A stretch of 64,000 nucleotides of DNA from Thiothrix sp. (GTDB taxonomy: Bacteria; Pseudomonadota; Gammaproteobacteria; Thiotrichales; Thiotrichaceae), in assembly GCA_008015155.1 (NCBI GenBank), contig SSFA01000008.1, positions 124,001 to 188,000 on the forward strand, written 5' to 3'. Numbering within the stretch: the first letter of the stretch is position 1; every line of letters begins with the position of its first letter. Below are positions 38,355 to 48,002 of the stretch, piece by piece. A model generated the notes under the pieces. It did no database searches and had not been told where the DNA came from. It worked only from the letters and a program-made list of their open reading frames with translations. Both the position numbers and the translations under genes were made by a program.

Positions 38355-38792
38355 ATGTCTAATTTAGAATACACGGACGCAGATGCTGGCTTCGCCAGTG
38401 GGATGGCTGCGTTTGAAGCCAAACATTTCGCCCGCGCAATGCAACTTCTTTATCCTTATGCTGAACAAGGTCATGCGCAGGCGCAATACCATGTCGCCAT
38501 TATGTATCAAAATGGCTTAGGCATTACCCAAAGCGATGTAGCCGCTTGGAAATGGATGCAGGATGCGGCTCAACAAGGATATGCACTGGCTCAACATGGT
38601 CTAGGTTTTATGTATCTTGAAGGTGAATGTATTGATCAGGATAGTAGCAAGGCAGTGCATTGGTTTAAGCGTGCTGCTGAACAAGGTCTAGCTGGTTCGT
38701 TGCTCGCCTTAGCAGGTTTATATGAAAGCGGGAATGGTGTTCAACAGGACCTTGCTGAAGCACAGCGTTTGTATAAGCTCGCTGGCTTTTAA
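38355..38792 (+). CDS. Sel1-repeat protein
   Basis: 145 residues from ATG 38355 (AGAAGGA 7 bases upstream; a GTG codon just before it is less likely). It has about three Sel1-like repeats of 36 residues: AQYHVAIMYQNGLGITQSD, AQHGLGFMYLEGECIDQDS and SLLALAGLYESGNGVQQDL. No signal peptide is present, so it is probably cytosolic, mediating protein contacts. It is a single gene. Confidence 0.88.
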   Translation: MSNLEYTDADAGFASGMAAFEAKHFARAMQLLYPYAEQGHAQAQYHVAIMYQNGLGITQSDVAAWKWMQDAAQQGYALAQHGLGFMYLEGECIDQDSSKAVHWFKRAAEQGLAGSLLALAGLYESGNGVQQDLAEAQRLYKLAGF

Positions 38793-38904
38793 AACTTATT
38801 AAATTATTATCAAATTTATTTGTTACATTCAGTTACATGTAAGTGTCAGCCATTTAATCTACTGATCAATGGCTCAGAAAAATTTAAGAGCGATTTAGAA
38901 AGTA

Positions 38905-38941
38905 AAGCCGATGTAAAAACTTAAAGTATTCACATCGGCTT
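38905..38941. repeat. Inverted repeat downstream of the Sel1 gene
   Basis: A perfect 10-bp pair AAGCCGATGT / ACATCGGCTT around a 17-base AT-rich centre lies 112 bp after the Sel1 stop. It could act as a terminator, though no T tract follows it. Confidence 0.45.
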
Positions 38942-39012
38942 ACTGCTTAGAACATCAATCAGAAATAAGTTTGGGCAAACTTATTGACCAGGGTCGCACT
39001 TGGTAGTTGATG

Positions 39013-39104
39013 TATAATTAAAACAATAACAACTTAGTTCAATTGAAAGGAATCGAGTACTGGCTGTGCATTTAGCTAGTAGCTCGGTTCCTTTATCTTT
39101 TTTT
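39013..39104 (+). ncRNA. Candidate small RNA ending in a strong intrinsic terminator
   Basis: A TATAAT box at 39013-39018 (-35 poorly placed: TTGACC at 38984 gives a 23-bp spacer) is followed by a stable hairpin at 39049-39091. Its stem is GGAATCGAG-TACT-GGCT / AGCT-AGTA-G-CTCGGTTCC, and the T-rich tract TTTATCTTTTTTT runs to 39104. Transcription from this box would give an RNA of about 80 bases. No protein gene uses this terminator closely; the Sel1 gene ends 220 bp upstream. It may be only a distal terminator for that gene. Confidence 0.4.
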
Positions 39105-39152
39105 ACTGCAATTTCTAATAAGTTGCAAGCTCTAGCGGATAAACTGCTTTAA

Positions 39153-41312
39153 TTAATCTCGATGTCTTATCAACCAACAGGCATGAATTTTCGTATCTCT
39201 TTGAAAATCCTCAGGTATTGAAGGTAACCGATAATCCTCGACGGCATAACGCTCGATAATTATAGGGTCTAATTTAAACTTCCGAAAATTATTAGAAAAT
39301 ACTAGTGTGCCAGCTTGGCTAAGTACCCGCATAGCCTGAGTTAGCAACTCCACATGATCCCGCTGCACATCAAAAATGTCCTGCATACGCTTTGAATTAC
39401 TGAAGGTTGGAGGGTCTAAAAAAATTAAATCATAAGTTTGCTGGCAAGCAGCTAACCACTCCACTGCATTAGCGCGGAGCATACGGTATTTGTAAGGATT
39501 GAGTTTCAGCTGATTGAGTTGGAAATTATCTTCTGCCCAAGCTAAATAGGTTGCCGATAAATCCACGCTATCCACTCGGCTGGCTCCACCCAGAGCTGCA
39601 TGCACACTAACTGCGCCCGTATAACAAAATAGATTTAAGACTGATTTACCCTTAGCCTGCTGTTGCATCCACCAACGCATAGGGCGGTGATCTAAAAATA
39701 AGCCGGTATCCAGATAATCACTCAAATTTACTTTAAAGCGTACGCCATGTTCGTGAACAATTAAGCTCTGACCTACCTGAGCCTGACGCTCATACTGTTC
39801 TAAACCTTTTTGGCGCTTGCGTTGCTTTAGGATAATTTTCTCAGCAGGGACTTCTAAGACTTCCGATAAAGTAATTAGCACTTGATCCAAACGTTGTTGG
39901 GCCATTTTTTCATCGATCGTTGCCGGAGGCGCATATTCTTGGACATGTAGATAGTCAGCATAACGATCCACTGCGACGGCATATTCAGGAATGTCTGCAT
40001 CATAAATCCGATAAGCATTGGTGTGACCGCGCTGAATAAAACCTTTTAGCTTACGCAAATTTTTTTCAAGACGATTAGCAAAATCCTCAGCAATCCAACT
40101 CGTTGGTTTAATTTTCTGAACTAATTTATCCAGTGTCCATAACTGATATTCATCTCGCCCATTGAGAAAGCGATAGGTTTTGCTATAAAACAAATCTGTA
40201 TAGGCTAAGGGTGCGGCTGTGGGTGCAAACAAACCACCCTGAAACGTCGCTGGCAACTGCGCACAAGCTTGACCGAATTCAGCATATTGAGTGCGCCATT
40301 GGATAGAGTTCTGCTCAGCATCGAAGGGCAGCTTGCTCAGCATTAAACCCGCATCAGCTTGAAACTCTGCAAATTTAATATGTTTCGGTTCTTGTTTAAA
40401 CCATTGAGCTGCTGGCAAATTTAAAGCAGCCCAATCGGTTTGAGCTGTGCTTAATTTCTCTCGATCCGTTTCTGCACCGATAAAGCGGAAGCGCTCAGCT
40501 TGAGCTAAACCTGCTTGTTGACGTTCACGCGCCTCCAGCAATAAAGAGCTGTATAAATTCGCATCATGTTTGAGCCAACGCTGAGCAACTGTGGCGCCTC
40601 TTAATAAGGCGGGTGCTATATCTAAGGCCATTAAAGCTGCTTCAGTCATCAACTCTCCTGAGCCACAAAGAGGATCAAGAAAGCCAATCTTAGGGCTATT
40701 AGATTGAATAATTTTCAACCAGCCTGCTCGAATTAAGACAGCAGCAGCTAGATTCTCATGGAATGCGTAATAAGCATCCGGGTCACGATAACCCCGCTGA
40801 TGGAGTCCTTTTTGATTGAGATCAATACCAATACTAGCTTTGCCCTTATGCAAATTGACAGAAACTACCAAGTCAGGATTAGCACTAATGCTTGGACGCA
40901 GCCCTGCTTCGGTACGCATTAAATCAACAATCTGATCTTTCACCCATTGCGCGCCAAATTGAGTATTGCGAATATCTTCATTTAAGCCCGAGAAGCGTAC
41001 TTTAAAGCTGCCATCTATGCGCAGATGTTCTGCCCAAGGAATAGTCTGAATCAGATTAGCCAACTCTAGTTGGTCTTTGCCGAAGCCCTGGGCAAGCTGC
41101 AAACTAGCGCGTGAAGCTAGGCGGCTCCAAATCAAAGCGCGATAAGCAAAAGCCAAATCCCCCCAAGCTTGCACACCCGAATGACCAATTTTGGTTTGGG
41201 CAGCCCCTAAACTCATAAGCTCTTCAGCTAATAAAGGCTCGACAAACTGGGGACAGGCAAAAAACCATTCAGATGACTGCATAGGACTCTCAAATTGCAT
41301 GGGGATGACCAA
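39153..41312 (-). CDS. rlmL: Bifunctional 23S rRNA methyltransferase RlmKL
   Basis: 719 residues, the expected size of the fused enzyme that makes m2G2445 (N-terminal RlmL) and m7G2069 (C-terminal RlmK). A THUMP region lies near 60-170. The first SAM domain has FLDPLCGSGELMTEAA. The second has NLFCYTGAVSVHAALGGA, DSVDLSATYLAWAE and IFLDPPTFSNSKRM. Start choice is unclear between three nearby ATG codons (41312, 41300, 41282). It is divergent from sdhC. Confidence 0.95.
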   Translation of the reverse strand: MVIPMQFESPMQSSEWFFACPQFVEPLLAEELMSLGAAQTKIGHSGVQAWGDLAFAYRALIWSRLASRASLQLAQGFGKDQLELANLIQTIPWAEHLRIDGSFKVRFSGLNEDIRNTQFGAQWVKDQIVDLMRTEAGLRPSISANPDLVVSVNLHKGKASIGIDLNQKGLHQRGYRDPDAYYAFHENLAAAVLIRAGWLKIIQSNSPKIGFLDPLCGSGELMTEAALMALDIAPALLRGATVAQRWLKHDANLYSSLLLEARERQQAGLAQAERFRFIGAETDREKLSTAQTDWAALNLPAAQWFKQEPKHIKFAEFQADAGLMLSKLPFDAEQNSIQWRTQYAEFGQACAQLPATFQGGLFAPTAAPLAYTDLFYSKTYRFLNGRDEYQLWTLDKLVQKIKPTSWIAEDFANRLEKNLRKLKGFIQRGHTNAYRIYDADIPEYAVAVDRYADYLHVQEYAPPATIDEKMAQQRLDQVLITLSEVLEVPAEKIILKQRKRQKGLEQYERQAQVGQSLIVHEHGVRFKVNLSDYLDTGLFLDHRPMRWWMQQQAKGKSVLNLFCYTGAVSVHAALGGASRVDSVDLSATYLAWAEDNFQLNQLKLNPYKYRMLRANAVEWLAACQQTYDLIFLDPPTFSNSKRMQDIFDVQRDHVELLTQAMRVLSQAGTLVFSNNFRKFKLDPIIIERYAVEDYRLPSIPEDFQRDTKIHACWLIRHRD

Positions 41313-41560
41313 GAAATCGACGGCTTATGATTTTAACATCATTTCAGGTGTTGTATGCTCTCACTTCGGTCATCGCGATAGACTTTTCGTCTGCCAGAAC
41401 AGGAGTCTATAAAGTTGGATCAGTTAGCAATTATGTCAACAATGTTGCGGCTGCACACTTGGAAATACCTAAGTTTCCAGCTATTATTCACCCTCTGTCA
41501 GCACACATGTCGACAATCCGAAGGCTTAAGAAAACATGTTCCAACATAGGTTCCAAGCAA

Positions 41561-41938
41561 ATGAAAACCACCAGTAACAGACCGCTTTCTCCGCATCTGC
41601 AAGTCTATAAGTTGCCGCTCCCGGCTATATTATCCGTTCTTCATCGTGGCACTGGCGTCGTGCTGGCTATTGGCAGCCTGCTAGTGGTGTATTGGCTCAC
41701 TGCACTAGCAGCAGGCCCTGAAGCCTATGCGAACGCGACTAGCATTTTAGGTTCCTTCCTTGGCAAATTAGTGCTATTCGGTTGGACTTGGGCGCTGTTT
41801 TATCATATGTGCAATGGTATCCGGCATTTATTGTGGGACACTGGCTTTGGCTTTGATATTCCAACCACCTATCTGACTGGCAAAGTAGTGCTAGGCGTTT
41901 CTGCTGTTTTAACGATTGTGCTGTGGCTAGTAGCTTAA
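41561..41938 (+). CDS. sdhC: Succinate dehydrogenase cytochrome b556 subunit
   Basis: 125 residues from ATG 41561, giving MKTTSNRPLSPHLQVYKLPL, the normal SdhC N-terminus. The 78 extra codons open upstream have no family similarity and are leader. Three TM helices are present, with heme-ligand context SVLHRGTGV and FYHMCNGIRHLLWD. It anchors SdhAB to the inner membrane and helps form the quinone site. It is the first gene of sdhCDAB. The 250-bp divergent region shared with rlmL must hold the operon promoter. Confidence 0.95.
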   Translation: MKTTSNRPLSPHLQVYKLPLPAILSVLHRGTGVVLAIGSLLVVYWLTALAAGPEAYANATSILGSFLGKLVLFGWTWALFYHMCNGIRHLLWDTGFGFDIPTTYLTGKVVLGVSAVLTIVLWLVA

Positions 41939-41957
41939 AGCCTCTAAGGAGATTGTC

Positions 41958-42338
41958 ATGAGTTTGGTAACACCTTTAAAGAAAGCACGTGGCTTAGGCT
42001 CAGCTAAGGCAGGTACGCATCATTTTTGGATACAACGGGTGACCGCAGTGGCTTTAGTTCCCTTGACCCTATGGGTTGCGTTCACAGTGGCCGCCTTAAG
42101 TGATAAAGACTATGCCACGGTATTAACTTATTTTTCATCACCTTTCAGCGCTGCCATGTTCAGCCTGTTCATATTCACTGCTTTTTATCATGCAGCTTTA
42201 GGTTTACAAGTCGTGATTGAAGACTATGTGCACAATGAAGGTGTGAAAATTGGCGCTTTAATTGGCATAAAACTATTTTTGGCCTTAACTGGAGCCACCA
42301 GTATTATCGCTGTGTTGCTTGCGGCGTTTGGCAACTGA
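41958..42338 (+). CDS. sdhD: Succinate dehydrogenase membrane anchor subunit
   Basis: 126 residues with three TM helices. [17 protein letters not shown] begins TM1 and [17 protein letters not shown] carries the conserved heme-pocket His and quinone-site residues. It pairs with SdhC. It ends 10 bp before the sdhA ATG and carries the sdhA ribosome site within its stop region (TGAGGAG). Confidence 0.94.
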   Translation: MSLVTPLKKARGLGSAKAGTHHFWIQRVTAVALVPLTLWVAFTVAALSDKDYATVLTYFSSPFSAAMFSLFIFTAFYHAALGLQVVIEDYVHNEGVKIGALIGIKLFLALTGATSIIAVLLAAFGN

Positions 42339-42348
42339 GGAGCCTTGC

Positions 42349-44136
42349 ATGTCTGAGTACAAAATTGAAAACCATACCTATGATGTTGTAGTGGTTGGAG
42401 CAGGTGGGGCGGGCTTGCGTGCTACCTTTGGTATGGCGGTTAAAGGTTTATCGACTGCTTGTATTACTAAAGTATTCCCTACTCGTAGCCATACCGTGGC
42501 AGCACAAGGTGGGATGTCAGCCGCTTTAGGTAATATGGGTCCCGATAAATGGCAGTGGCATATGTATGACACTGTTAAAGGTTCTGACTGGTTGGGTGAC
42601 CAAGACGCGATTGAATACATGTGTCGTGAAGCGATTCCAGCGGTTATCGAATTAGAGCATCAAGGTGTACCCTTTTCGCGCACTGAAGAAGGTCGTATTT
42701 ATCAGCGCCCCTTTGGCGGTATGACCACGAATTACGGTGAAGGTATTGCACAACGTACTTGTGCGGCAGCTGACCGCACCGGTCATGCGATTCTGCATAC
42801 TTTGTACCAACAGTCTTTACGCCATAATGCTGAATTCTACATTGAGCATTTCGCGACTGATTTGATTATGGATGACCAAGGCGTATGCCGTGGCGTCTTA
42901 GCTTGGGACTTAGCGACCGGTGTTTTACGTGTTTTCCGTGCGCAGACTGTTGTATTAGCCACGGGTGGTTATGGTCGTGCTTATTTCTCTGCCACTTCAG
43001 CACATACTTGTACAGGTGATGGGAATGGCATGGTGACTCGCGCTGGCTTACCTTTACAAGATATGGAGTTTACTCAGTTCCATCCGACGGGTATTTACGG
43101 TTCAGGCTGTTTGATCACTGAAGGGGTCCGCGGTGAAGGTGGTTATTTAACCAACTCCCTAGGTGAGCGCTTTATGGAGCGGTATGCACCGAACGCAAAA
43201 GATTTGGCTTCACGTGATGTGGTTAGCCGCTCCATGACAATTGAAATTAACGAAGGTCGTGGTGTTGGCCCGAATAAAGATCATATTCATATCCACTTAG
43301 AGCATTTGGGTGCCGAAGTGATTCATGAGCGCTTACCGGGTATTGCGGAAAGTGCGAAGATTTTCGCGGGTGTCGATGTGACTAAGGAACCAATTCCGGT
43401 ACTGCCGACGGTTCATTACAATATGGGTGGGATTCCAACGAATTATCATGGTGAAGTCGTCACTCTGAAAGACGGCAATCCTGATAGCATCGTTCCAGGC
43501 TTAATGGCGATTGGTGAATGCGCTTGTGTCTCAGTGCATGGTGCGAATCGTTTAGGCTCAAACTCATTACTCGACATCGTTGTTTTCGGCCGTGCAGCTG
43601 CTAACCGTTGTGCAGAAACTTTAACAGCGGGTGCGAGCCAACCTGATTTACCTAAAGCAGGTTTAGAGAAAGCCTTAGATCGTTTCAAGCGCATCCATCA
43701 TGCGAGTGGTAACACGACTACCGCAGAAATTCGTGACAATATGCAACACGCGATGCAGAAGCACGCAGCGGTCTTTCGTACAGGAGACTCCTTGCAAGAA
43801 GGCGTGGATAAAATGAATGCGATTTATGCTAGCTACAATGATGTCAAAGTTAGCGATCGTGGCTTGATCTGGAACTCTGATTTAATGGAAACTTTCGAGC
43901 TAGCTAATCTTTTGGATTGTGCTCAGGTTTCAGTGCAATGTGCACTGAATCGTCAAGAAAGTCGTGGTGCACATGCACGTGAAGACTTCCCAGAGCGTGA
44001 TGACGCTAATTGGATGAAGCACTCATTGGCTTGGGTAGATGAGCAAGGTCAGGTCAACATTGACTATCGTCCGGTACATACTTATACCCTCACTGATGAG
44101 GTTGAGTATATTGCGCCGAAGAAGCGTACCTATTAA
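42349..44136 (+). CDS. sdhA: Succinate dehydrogenase flavoprotein subunit
   Basis: 595 residues from ATG 42349, which follows TGAGGAG by 6 bases; the frame opens earlier at 42319 inside sdhD. The FAD motif [12 protein letters not shown] is near the start, and the covalent FAD His is in [17 protein letters not shown]. The active-site motifs [15 protein letters not shown] and RLGSNSLLD are present. It oxidises succinate to fumarate on the cytosolic face, feeding the quinone pool. The likely flavinylation factor SdhE is encoded downstream. Confidence 0.97.
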   Translation: MSEYKIENHTYDVVVVGAGGAGLRATFGMAVKGLSTACITKVFPTRSHTVAAQGGMSAALGNMGPDKWQWHMYDTVKGSDWLGDQDAIEYMCREAIPAVIELEHQGVPFSRTEEGRIYQRPFGGMTTNYGEGIAQRTCAAADRTGHAILHTLYQQSLRHNAEFYIEHFATDLIMDDQGVCRGVLAWDLATGVLRVFRAQTVVLATGGYGRAYFSATSAHTCTGDGNGMVTRAGLPLQDMEFTQFHPTGIYGSGCLITEGVRGEGGYLTNSLGERFMERYAPNAKDLASRDVVSRSMTIEINEGRGVGPNKDHIHIHLEHLGAEVIHERLPGIAESAKIFAGVDVTKEPIPVLPTVHYNMGGIPTNYHGEVVTLKDGNPDSIVPGLMAIGECACVSVHGANRLGSNSLLDIVVFGRAAANRCAETLTAGASQPDLPKAGLEKALDRFKRIHHASGNTTTAEIRDNMQHAMQKHAAVFRTGDSLQEGVDKMNAIYASYNDVKVSDRGLIWNSDLMETFELANLLDCAQVSVQCALNRQESRGAHAREDFPERDDANWMKHSLAWVDEQGQVNIDYRPVHTYTLTDEVEYIAPKKRTY

Positions 44137-44154
44137 GAAGGGAGTATAACGAAG

Positions 44155-44937
44155 ATGGCTGAATTTAAACTTCCTGCGAATTCGATCATTAAAGAAGGCA
44201 AAACTTGGCCGACGCCAACCGGTGCTAGCCGTGTAAAAAACTTCAAGATCTATCGTTATGACCCTGATAGTGGACAAAATCCACGTTGGGATACCTTCCC
44301 GATTGATTTAGACGATTGCGCGCCGATGGTGTTAGATGCGCTGTTGAAGATCAAAAATGAAATTGACCCTACTTTGACCTTCCGCCGTTCTTGCCGTGAA
44401 GGGATTTGTGGCTCATGTGCTATGAATATCGGTGGTAGCAATACCTTAGCCTGTATCAAAGCTATTGAAGATATTCCAGGCGATATCACTATTAGCCCTT
44501 TGCCACATATGGAAGTGGTCAAAGATCTCGTCCCAGATCTGACCCACTTCTATGCACAATATGCTTCGATTAAGCCGTGGATGCAGACTTCAACACCGGC
44601 ACCACAAGATCGTGAGCGTTTACAATCGCCAGAAGATCGTAAAAAGCTCGATGGCTTATATGAATGCATTTTATGTGCAAGTTGCTCAACTTCTTGCCCT
44701 AGCTACTGGTGGAATGGCGACCGTTACTTAGGTCCAGCGGTTCTACTCCAAGCCTATCGTTGGGTGATTGACAGTCGTGATGAATCGACGGGCGAACGTT
44801 TAGACAATCTTGAAGATCCCTTCAAGCTCTATCGCTGCCATACCATTATGAACTGTACCAATACCTGTCCAAAAGGCTTGAACCCAGCCAAAGCCATTGG
44901 TGAGCTGAAAAAAATGATGGTCGAGCGCCTCTATTAA
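44155..44937 (+). CDS. sdhB: Succinate dehydrogenase iron-sulfur subunit
   Basis: 260 residues. A plant-type ferredoxin domain carries [2Fe-2S] ligands ([15 protein letters not shown] ... LACIKAI). The C-terminal ferredoxin domain has [14 protein letters not shown] and [17 protein letters not shown] for the [4Fe-4S] and [3Fe-4S] centres. It is about 20 residues longer at the N-terminus than E. coli SdhB, which is within the range of the family. It is the last structural gene of the complex; sdhE follows 79 bp later. Confidence 0.97.
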   Translation: MAEFKLPANSIIKEGKTWPTPTGASRVKNFKIYRYDPDSGQNPRWDTFPIDLDDCAPMVLDALLKIKNEIDPTLTFRRSCREGICGSCAMNIGGSNTLACIKAIEDIPGDITISPLPHMEVVKDLVPDLTHFYAQYASIKPWMQTSTPAPQDRERLQSPEDRKKLDGLYECILCASCSTSCPSYWWNGDRYLGPAVLLQAYRWVIDSRDESTGERLDNLEDPFKLYRCHTIMNCTNTCPKGLNPAKAIGELKKMMVERLY

Positions 44938-45016
44938 GCCCGCTTAATTAGGCTCGTTCTAGCGCCCTTCTTTTCGTGTGGAAAAGAAGGGTTTGCAGAT
45001 AGTAAAGGTGGACTGC

Positions 45017-45250
45017 ATGAACGAACTCTCTCGCTACAAATTGCGTTGTCGGCGCGGTATGAAAGAACTCGATTTCGTACTAGACCGTTATTTAAAAAAT
45101 CATTTTCCCCAAGCTGATACTGAAGAAATTCAGCGCTTTGACGAATTACTCGAACTTCAAGACCCTACTCTGTTTGGAATTATTTTTCAGACGGAACCTA
45201 CACCTGAACCTTTTCAGGCCTTAGCTGCTAAAATTCGCGCCCTATCTTGA
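45017..45250 (+). CDS. sdhE: FAD assembly factor SdhE
   Basis: 77 residues from the ATG at 45017 (AAGGTGG upstream); a longer frame from 44978 adds 13 unsupported residues. The RGxxE motif needed for flavin attachment to SdhA is intact in LRCRRGMKELDFVLDRYL. The rest follows the family (RFDELLELQDPTLFG). Its stop TGA overlaps the ATG of a second SdhE-like gene (TGATG). Confidence 0.93.
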   Translation: MNELSRYKLRCRRGMKELDFVLDRYLKNHFPQADTEEIQRFDELLELQDPTLFGIIFQTEPTPEPFQALAAKIRALS

Positions 45251-45519
45251 TGGGCAAGTTTAATCAAACCGAAGAGCAATGGCAGGAACGTTTGGTACGT
45301 TTACGCTGGGCTTGTCATCGCACCCACTCCGAACTCAATAAGCCTTTACTCAGCTTTCTGGAAAATGTCTATCCCTCTTTGGCAATGGGTGACCAGTTTG
45401 CGTTTGAACGCTTGCTAAGTGCAGCCGATAAGGATATTTTGCAGTGGTTAGCGGGCAAGCAGCTACCTAATGATCCAGGCGTTGTAGGGATTCTTACACT
45501 GATGCGGTCGCCTAGCTAA
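45250..45519 (+). CDS. SdhE-like paralogue with altered RGxxE motif
   Basis: 89 residues. The whole length follows the SdhE pattern: LVRLRWACHRTHSELNKPLL, FLENVYPSL, FAFERLLSAADKDILQWLAG and a DPGV tail. The RGxxE motif reads RTHSE, so Gly is replaced while Arg and Glu remain. It overlaps sdhE by one base (TGATG), so translation is coupled. It may form a heteromeric partner of SdhE, serve another flavoprotein, or be a decaying duplicate. The frame is intact, arguing against decay. Confidence 0.8.
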   Translation: MGKFNQTEEQWQERLVRLRWACHRTHSELNKPLLSFLENVYPSLAMGDQFAFERLLSAADKDILQWLAGKQLPNDPGVVGILTLMRSPS

Positions 45520-45557
45520 TCTTTCAAAACATTCATTATTGCTTTAGAGGAAGATTC

Positions 45558-45983
45558 ATGGCTGAGTTGATCGACTTATCGCCTATTGCTGCTTATAAAT
45601 ATTTACAGGAAAATCCTGCAAATAGTGTTCTAGTCGATATACGCTCATCTATGGAGTATTTATTTGTGGGCCACCCGGTTGGTTCCATCCATATTGCTTG
45701 GATCGACGAACCGGATTGGGATGTCAACCCCAATTTTGTTACTGATGTCGAACGCTTATTAAAAGGTCGTTTCAAAGACCTAAATCCTAAAACAGAAACA
45801 GCGGTCGTCTTATGTTGTCGAAGTGGCAAGCGTACCCAAGATGCTGGAGCTGCTTTACTCGCGGCAGGCTTTCAAAAAATTCTTCATGTCAATGAGGGCT
45901 TCGAAGGTGAGCGCGACGAACATCATCATCGTAGTACCCTTGGTGGTTGGCGTTTTCATGGCTTACCTTGGGAACAATGTTAG
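45558..45983 (+). CDS. Rhodanese-domain protein
   Basis: 141 residues, one rhodanese domain. SVLVDIRSSMEYLFVGHPVGSIHI gives the first conserved block, and the active-site loop is CCRSGKRTQ with the catalytic Cys followed by a basic loop, suiting thiosulfate or persulfide. The C-terminus (DEHHHRSTLGGWRFHGLPWEQC) matches the longer sulfur-oxidiser-type rhodaneses. No signal peptide, so cytosolic. It lies 38 bp after the SdhE-like gene and may be cotranscribed. Confidence 0.88.
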   Translation: MAELIDLSPIAAYKYLQENPANSVLVDIRSSMEYLFVGHPVGSIHIAWIDEPDWDVNPNFVTDVERLLKGRFKDLNPKTETAVVLCCRSGKRTQDAGAALLAAGFQKILHVNEGFEGERDEHHHRSTLGGWRFHGLPWEQC

Positions 45984-46149
45984 CTTATAGGCAACTAAGT
46001 CATAATCATCGAAAATTACAGTGCTAAACTGTGACGCAAACCCATGGAGGCGGATTGCGAACAGCTAGCGGGTTGTGATGCTGGCTGAATATAATAATAT
46101 TTGCCCGCCCGCTGGGTTGGAGCCAAACCATAAAGGAGTTGTAAGAATA

Positions 46150-47841
46150 ATGAAAGCAAAAGCACTAGTGGTACTAGTTCTTGCCAGCGTATGGGGTCTG
46201 GCCAGTTGGTGGTGGTATGCCTGTCAAATTAAAGGTTTCTGTGGCACACCGGTAGCCCATGCTGAAAATGCAACGGAAGTGCATAGTACAGATACTAACC
46301 CGCAAGCTTTAGCTACTTCAGCTACTTCTACGACTGAGCACCAAACGGCTGATATGCCTGCTGCCACTACCACTCAATTAGCAACAACTGGTACAAGTGT
46401 AGACACCAAACCTACAACAGATACCGAAACTAGCACGAGTTCAGTGACCGAAACTGCAGCACAAACTGAAGCAAAAGCTCCTGACCTAGACACCGAAAAG
46501 AAAGCTGAATCAACAGCTGAAGCGGCTCCTGTTGAAACCACTCAACCAGCAAAAACTCAACAAGAACTCGCTGCTACGGAAACTGAAGCAAGTTCTTATA
46601 TTGAACCAATCACCACTAATGCTGATGACAGCGATAAGGATGGTGTACCGAATGAATTGGAGAAGAAGCTCGGCCTTGATCCCTATATGGCAGATTCAGA
46701 TAAAGATGGGGTTAGCGATAAAGATGAGCTAGGCGATAAACCTACAGAGGCTCCCTTAGATACCGATGATGATGGTATTATTAATGCCCTAGATACTGAT
46801 GATGATGGCGATGGTGATTTAACCGCAAATGAAGCCGTCGATCCTAATAAAGATGGATCTGTGTCTGACGCCCGTGATAGTGACCAAGATGGTATTCCCG
46901 ATTATTTAGATAAAGATAGTGGTTGGGCGACCTTAGATGATGACCAAGATGGCATCAGTAATGGTGAAGAAAAAGAGGCAGGAACTAATCCAAGTCTCAC
47001 CGATTCAGATGGCGATGGCGTTCCAGATAGTATTGAATTAGCTGACAAAAAAGATACCGATCAGGACGGAGTCTTAGATGCACTTGATACCGATGATGAT
47101 AATGATGGTGTCATGACAGCTATGGAAAATCCTGACCCTAACAGTGACGGCAAACTTGAAGATGCTGCGGATCACAATAAAGATGGTGTGCCTGATTATT
47201 TAGATGCTAAATCTTCCGGTGAAACGGTAGCTCAAAATAATAGCCCTGCAGAGCCTAATCCTAAAGATCCTGATATGGCAACAGGTGTACCTGTGACAAA
47301 AGCGCCTGAGACTGCTCTGGAGCCTGAACCAGCAGCTACTGAAGCTGAAACAAAACCAGAAGCCGTTGCTGCTGAAGATGAGACTACTCAGAATCCAGCA
47401 ACAACTGCAGTAGCAGAACCTGAAGTAAAAACTCCAAAAGCTAAGACGGATGACAGTAATAAAATTACTGTTGATTTAGAGAAAGCGGCGGATAAAAAGA
47501 ATGTTAGCTCTGCACGTTTATATTTTCCCTTCCGCTCTAGCAAGCCTGAACTTGCTGATAGCACAAAAGAGTACTTTGATGATTTAATAAGCTTCTTAAA
47601 AGCCAACCCCCAAGCTAAGGTAAAAATCATTGGGCATACTGATAATGTCGGTGATGCTGATATCAATGAAAAGCTGGGCTTACAACGGGCAGAGCGCATT
47701 CGCACTTTATTGGTTAGGCGTGGCGCGCCCGCTGATCGGGTAGAGGCTAGCTCTAAAGGTGAAACAGCACCTTGGGTGACGAATAAAACCGAGGAAGGGC
47801 GCAATAAAAACCGTCGTGTTGAAGTGAAGCCAATTAAATAA
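46150..47841 (+). CDS. OmpA-family protein with thrombospondin type 3 repeats
   Basis: 563 residues from the ATG at 46150 (AAAGGAG upstream), followed by one TM anchor (VVLVLASVWGLASWWWYAC). A Thr/Glu-rich linker (about 40-150) leads to a block of TSP3-type calcium-binding repeats (about 160-365; units such as DSDKDGVPNELEKKLGLDP and DTDDDGIINALD). A second Ala/Glu-rich linker follows, then an OmpA domain with GHTDNVGDADINEKLGLQRAERI that binds peptidoglycan. It probably spans the periplasm. Two membrane-protein genes follow within 25 bp, suggesting a small complex. Confidence 0.88.
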   Translation: MKAKALVVLVLASVWGLASWWWYACQIKGFCGTPVAHAENATEVHSTDTNPQALATSATSTTEHQTADMPAATTTQLATTGTSVDTKPTTDTETSTSSVTETAAQTEAKAPDLDTEKKAESTAEAAPVETTQPAKTQQELAATETEASSYIEPITTNADDSDKDGVPNELEKKLGLDPYMADSDKDGVSDKDELGDKPTEAPLDTDDDGIINALDTDDDGDGDLTANEAVDPNKDGSVSDARDSDQDGIPDYLDKDSGWATLDDDQDGISNGEEKEAGTNPSLTDSDGDGVPDSIELADKKDTDQDGVLDALDTDDDNDGVMTAMENPDPNSDGKLEDAADHNKDGVPDYLDAKSSGETVAQNNSPAEPNPKDPDMATGVPVTKAPETALEPEPAATEAETKPEAVAAEDETTQNPATTAVAEPEVKTPKAKTDDSNKITVDLEKAADKKNVSSARLYFPFRSSKPELADSTKEYFDDLISFLKANPQAKVKIIGHTDNVGDADINEKLGLQRAERIRTLLVRRGAPADRVEASSKGETAPWVTNKTEEGRNKNRRVEVKPIK

Positions 47842-47864
47842 CTGGGCTATAGGAGTACCGACTC

Positions 47865-47990
47865 ATGTTCGAAAACATTACTAGCCGCGTTGACTTGAGC
47901 GACGCTAGTTTAGAACTAGCGATTATGCTGGGTGTTGCCTTTATCTTGGGCTTCTTATTCTGCTATTTACAAAATAAATCCAATGACTAA
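47865..47990 (+). CDS. 41-residue single-TM peptide
   Basis: The ATG follows AGGAG by 8 bases. The product (starting MFENITSRVDLSDASLELAI) has one TM segment (MLGVAFILGFLFCYLQ) and ends KSND. Its segment DASLELAIMLGVAFILGFLFCYL aligns with TASLEIALMLIGCFLLGALLCYL of the next gene, so the two share an ancestor for this region. It lies between the OmpA-type gene and the helix-hairpin-helix gene with gaps of 23 and 12 bp. Role unknown; probably a membrane partner. Confidence 0.65.
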   Translation: MFENITSRVDLSDASLELAIMLGVAFILGFLFCYLQNKSND

Positions 47991-48002
47991 AGGATCTGGA
48001 CT

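Noticed and set aside
39066..39142. A short GTG frame overlapping the hairpin as a peptide gene
   Set aside because: No ribosome site at the right distance, and the frame runs through a strong terminator stem and T tract.
41327..41560. 78 extra codons in frame upstream of sdhC as an N-terminal extension
   Set aside because: No SdhC homologue has such a part, and the sequence looks like a leader; the family start MKTTSNRPLSPHLQVYKL is at 41561.
46090..46095. TATAAT as promoter of the OmpA/TSP3 operon
   Set aside because: The hexamer is perfect, but no acceptable -35 or extended -10 is at the right spacing, so I did not list it as a feature.
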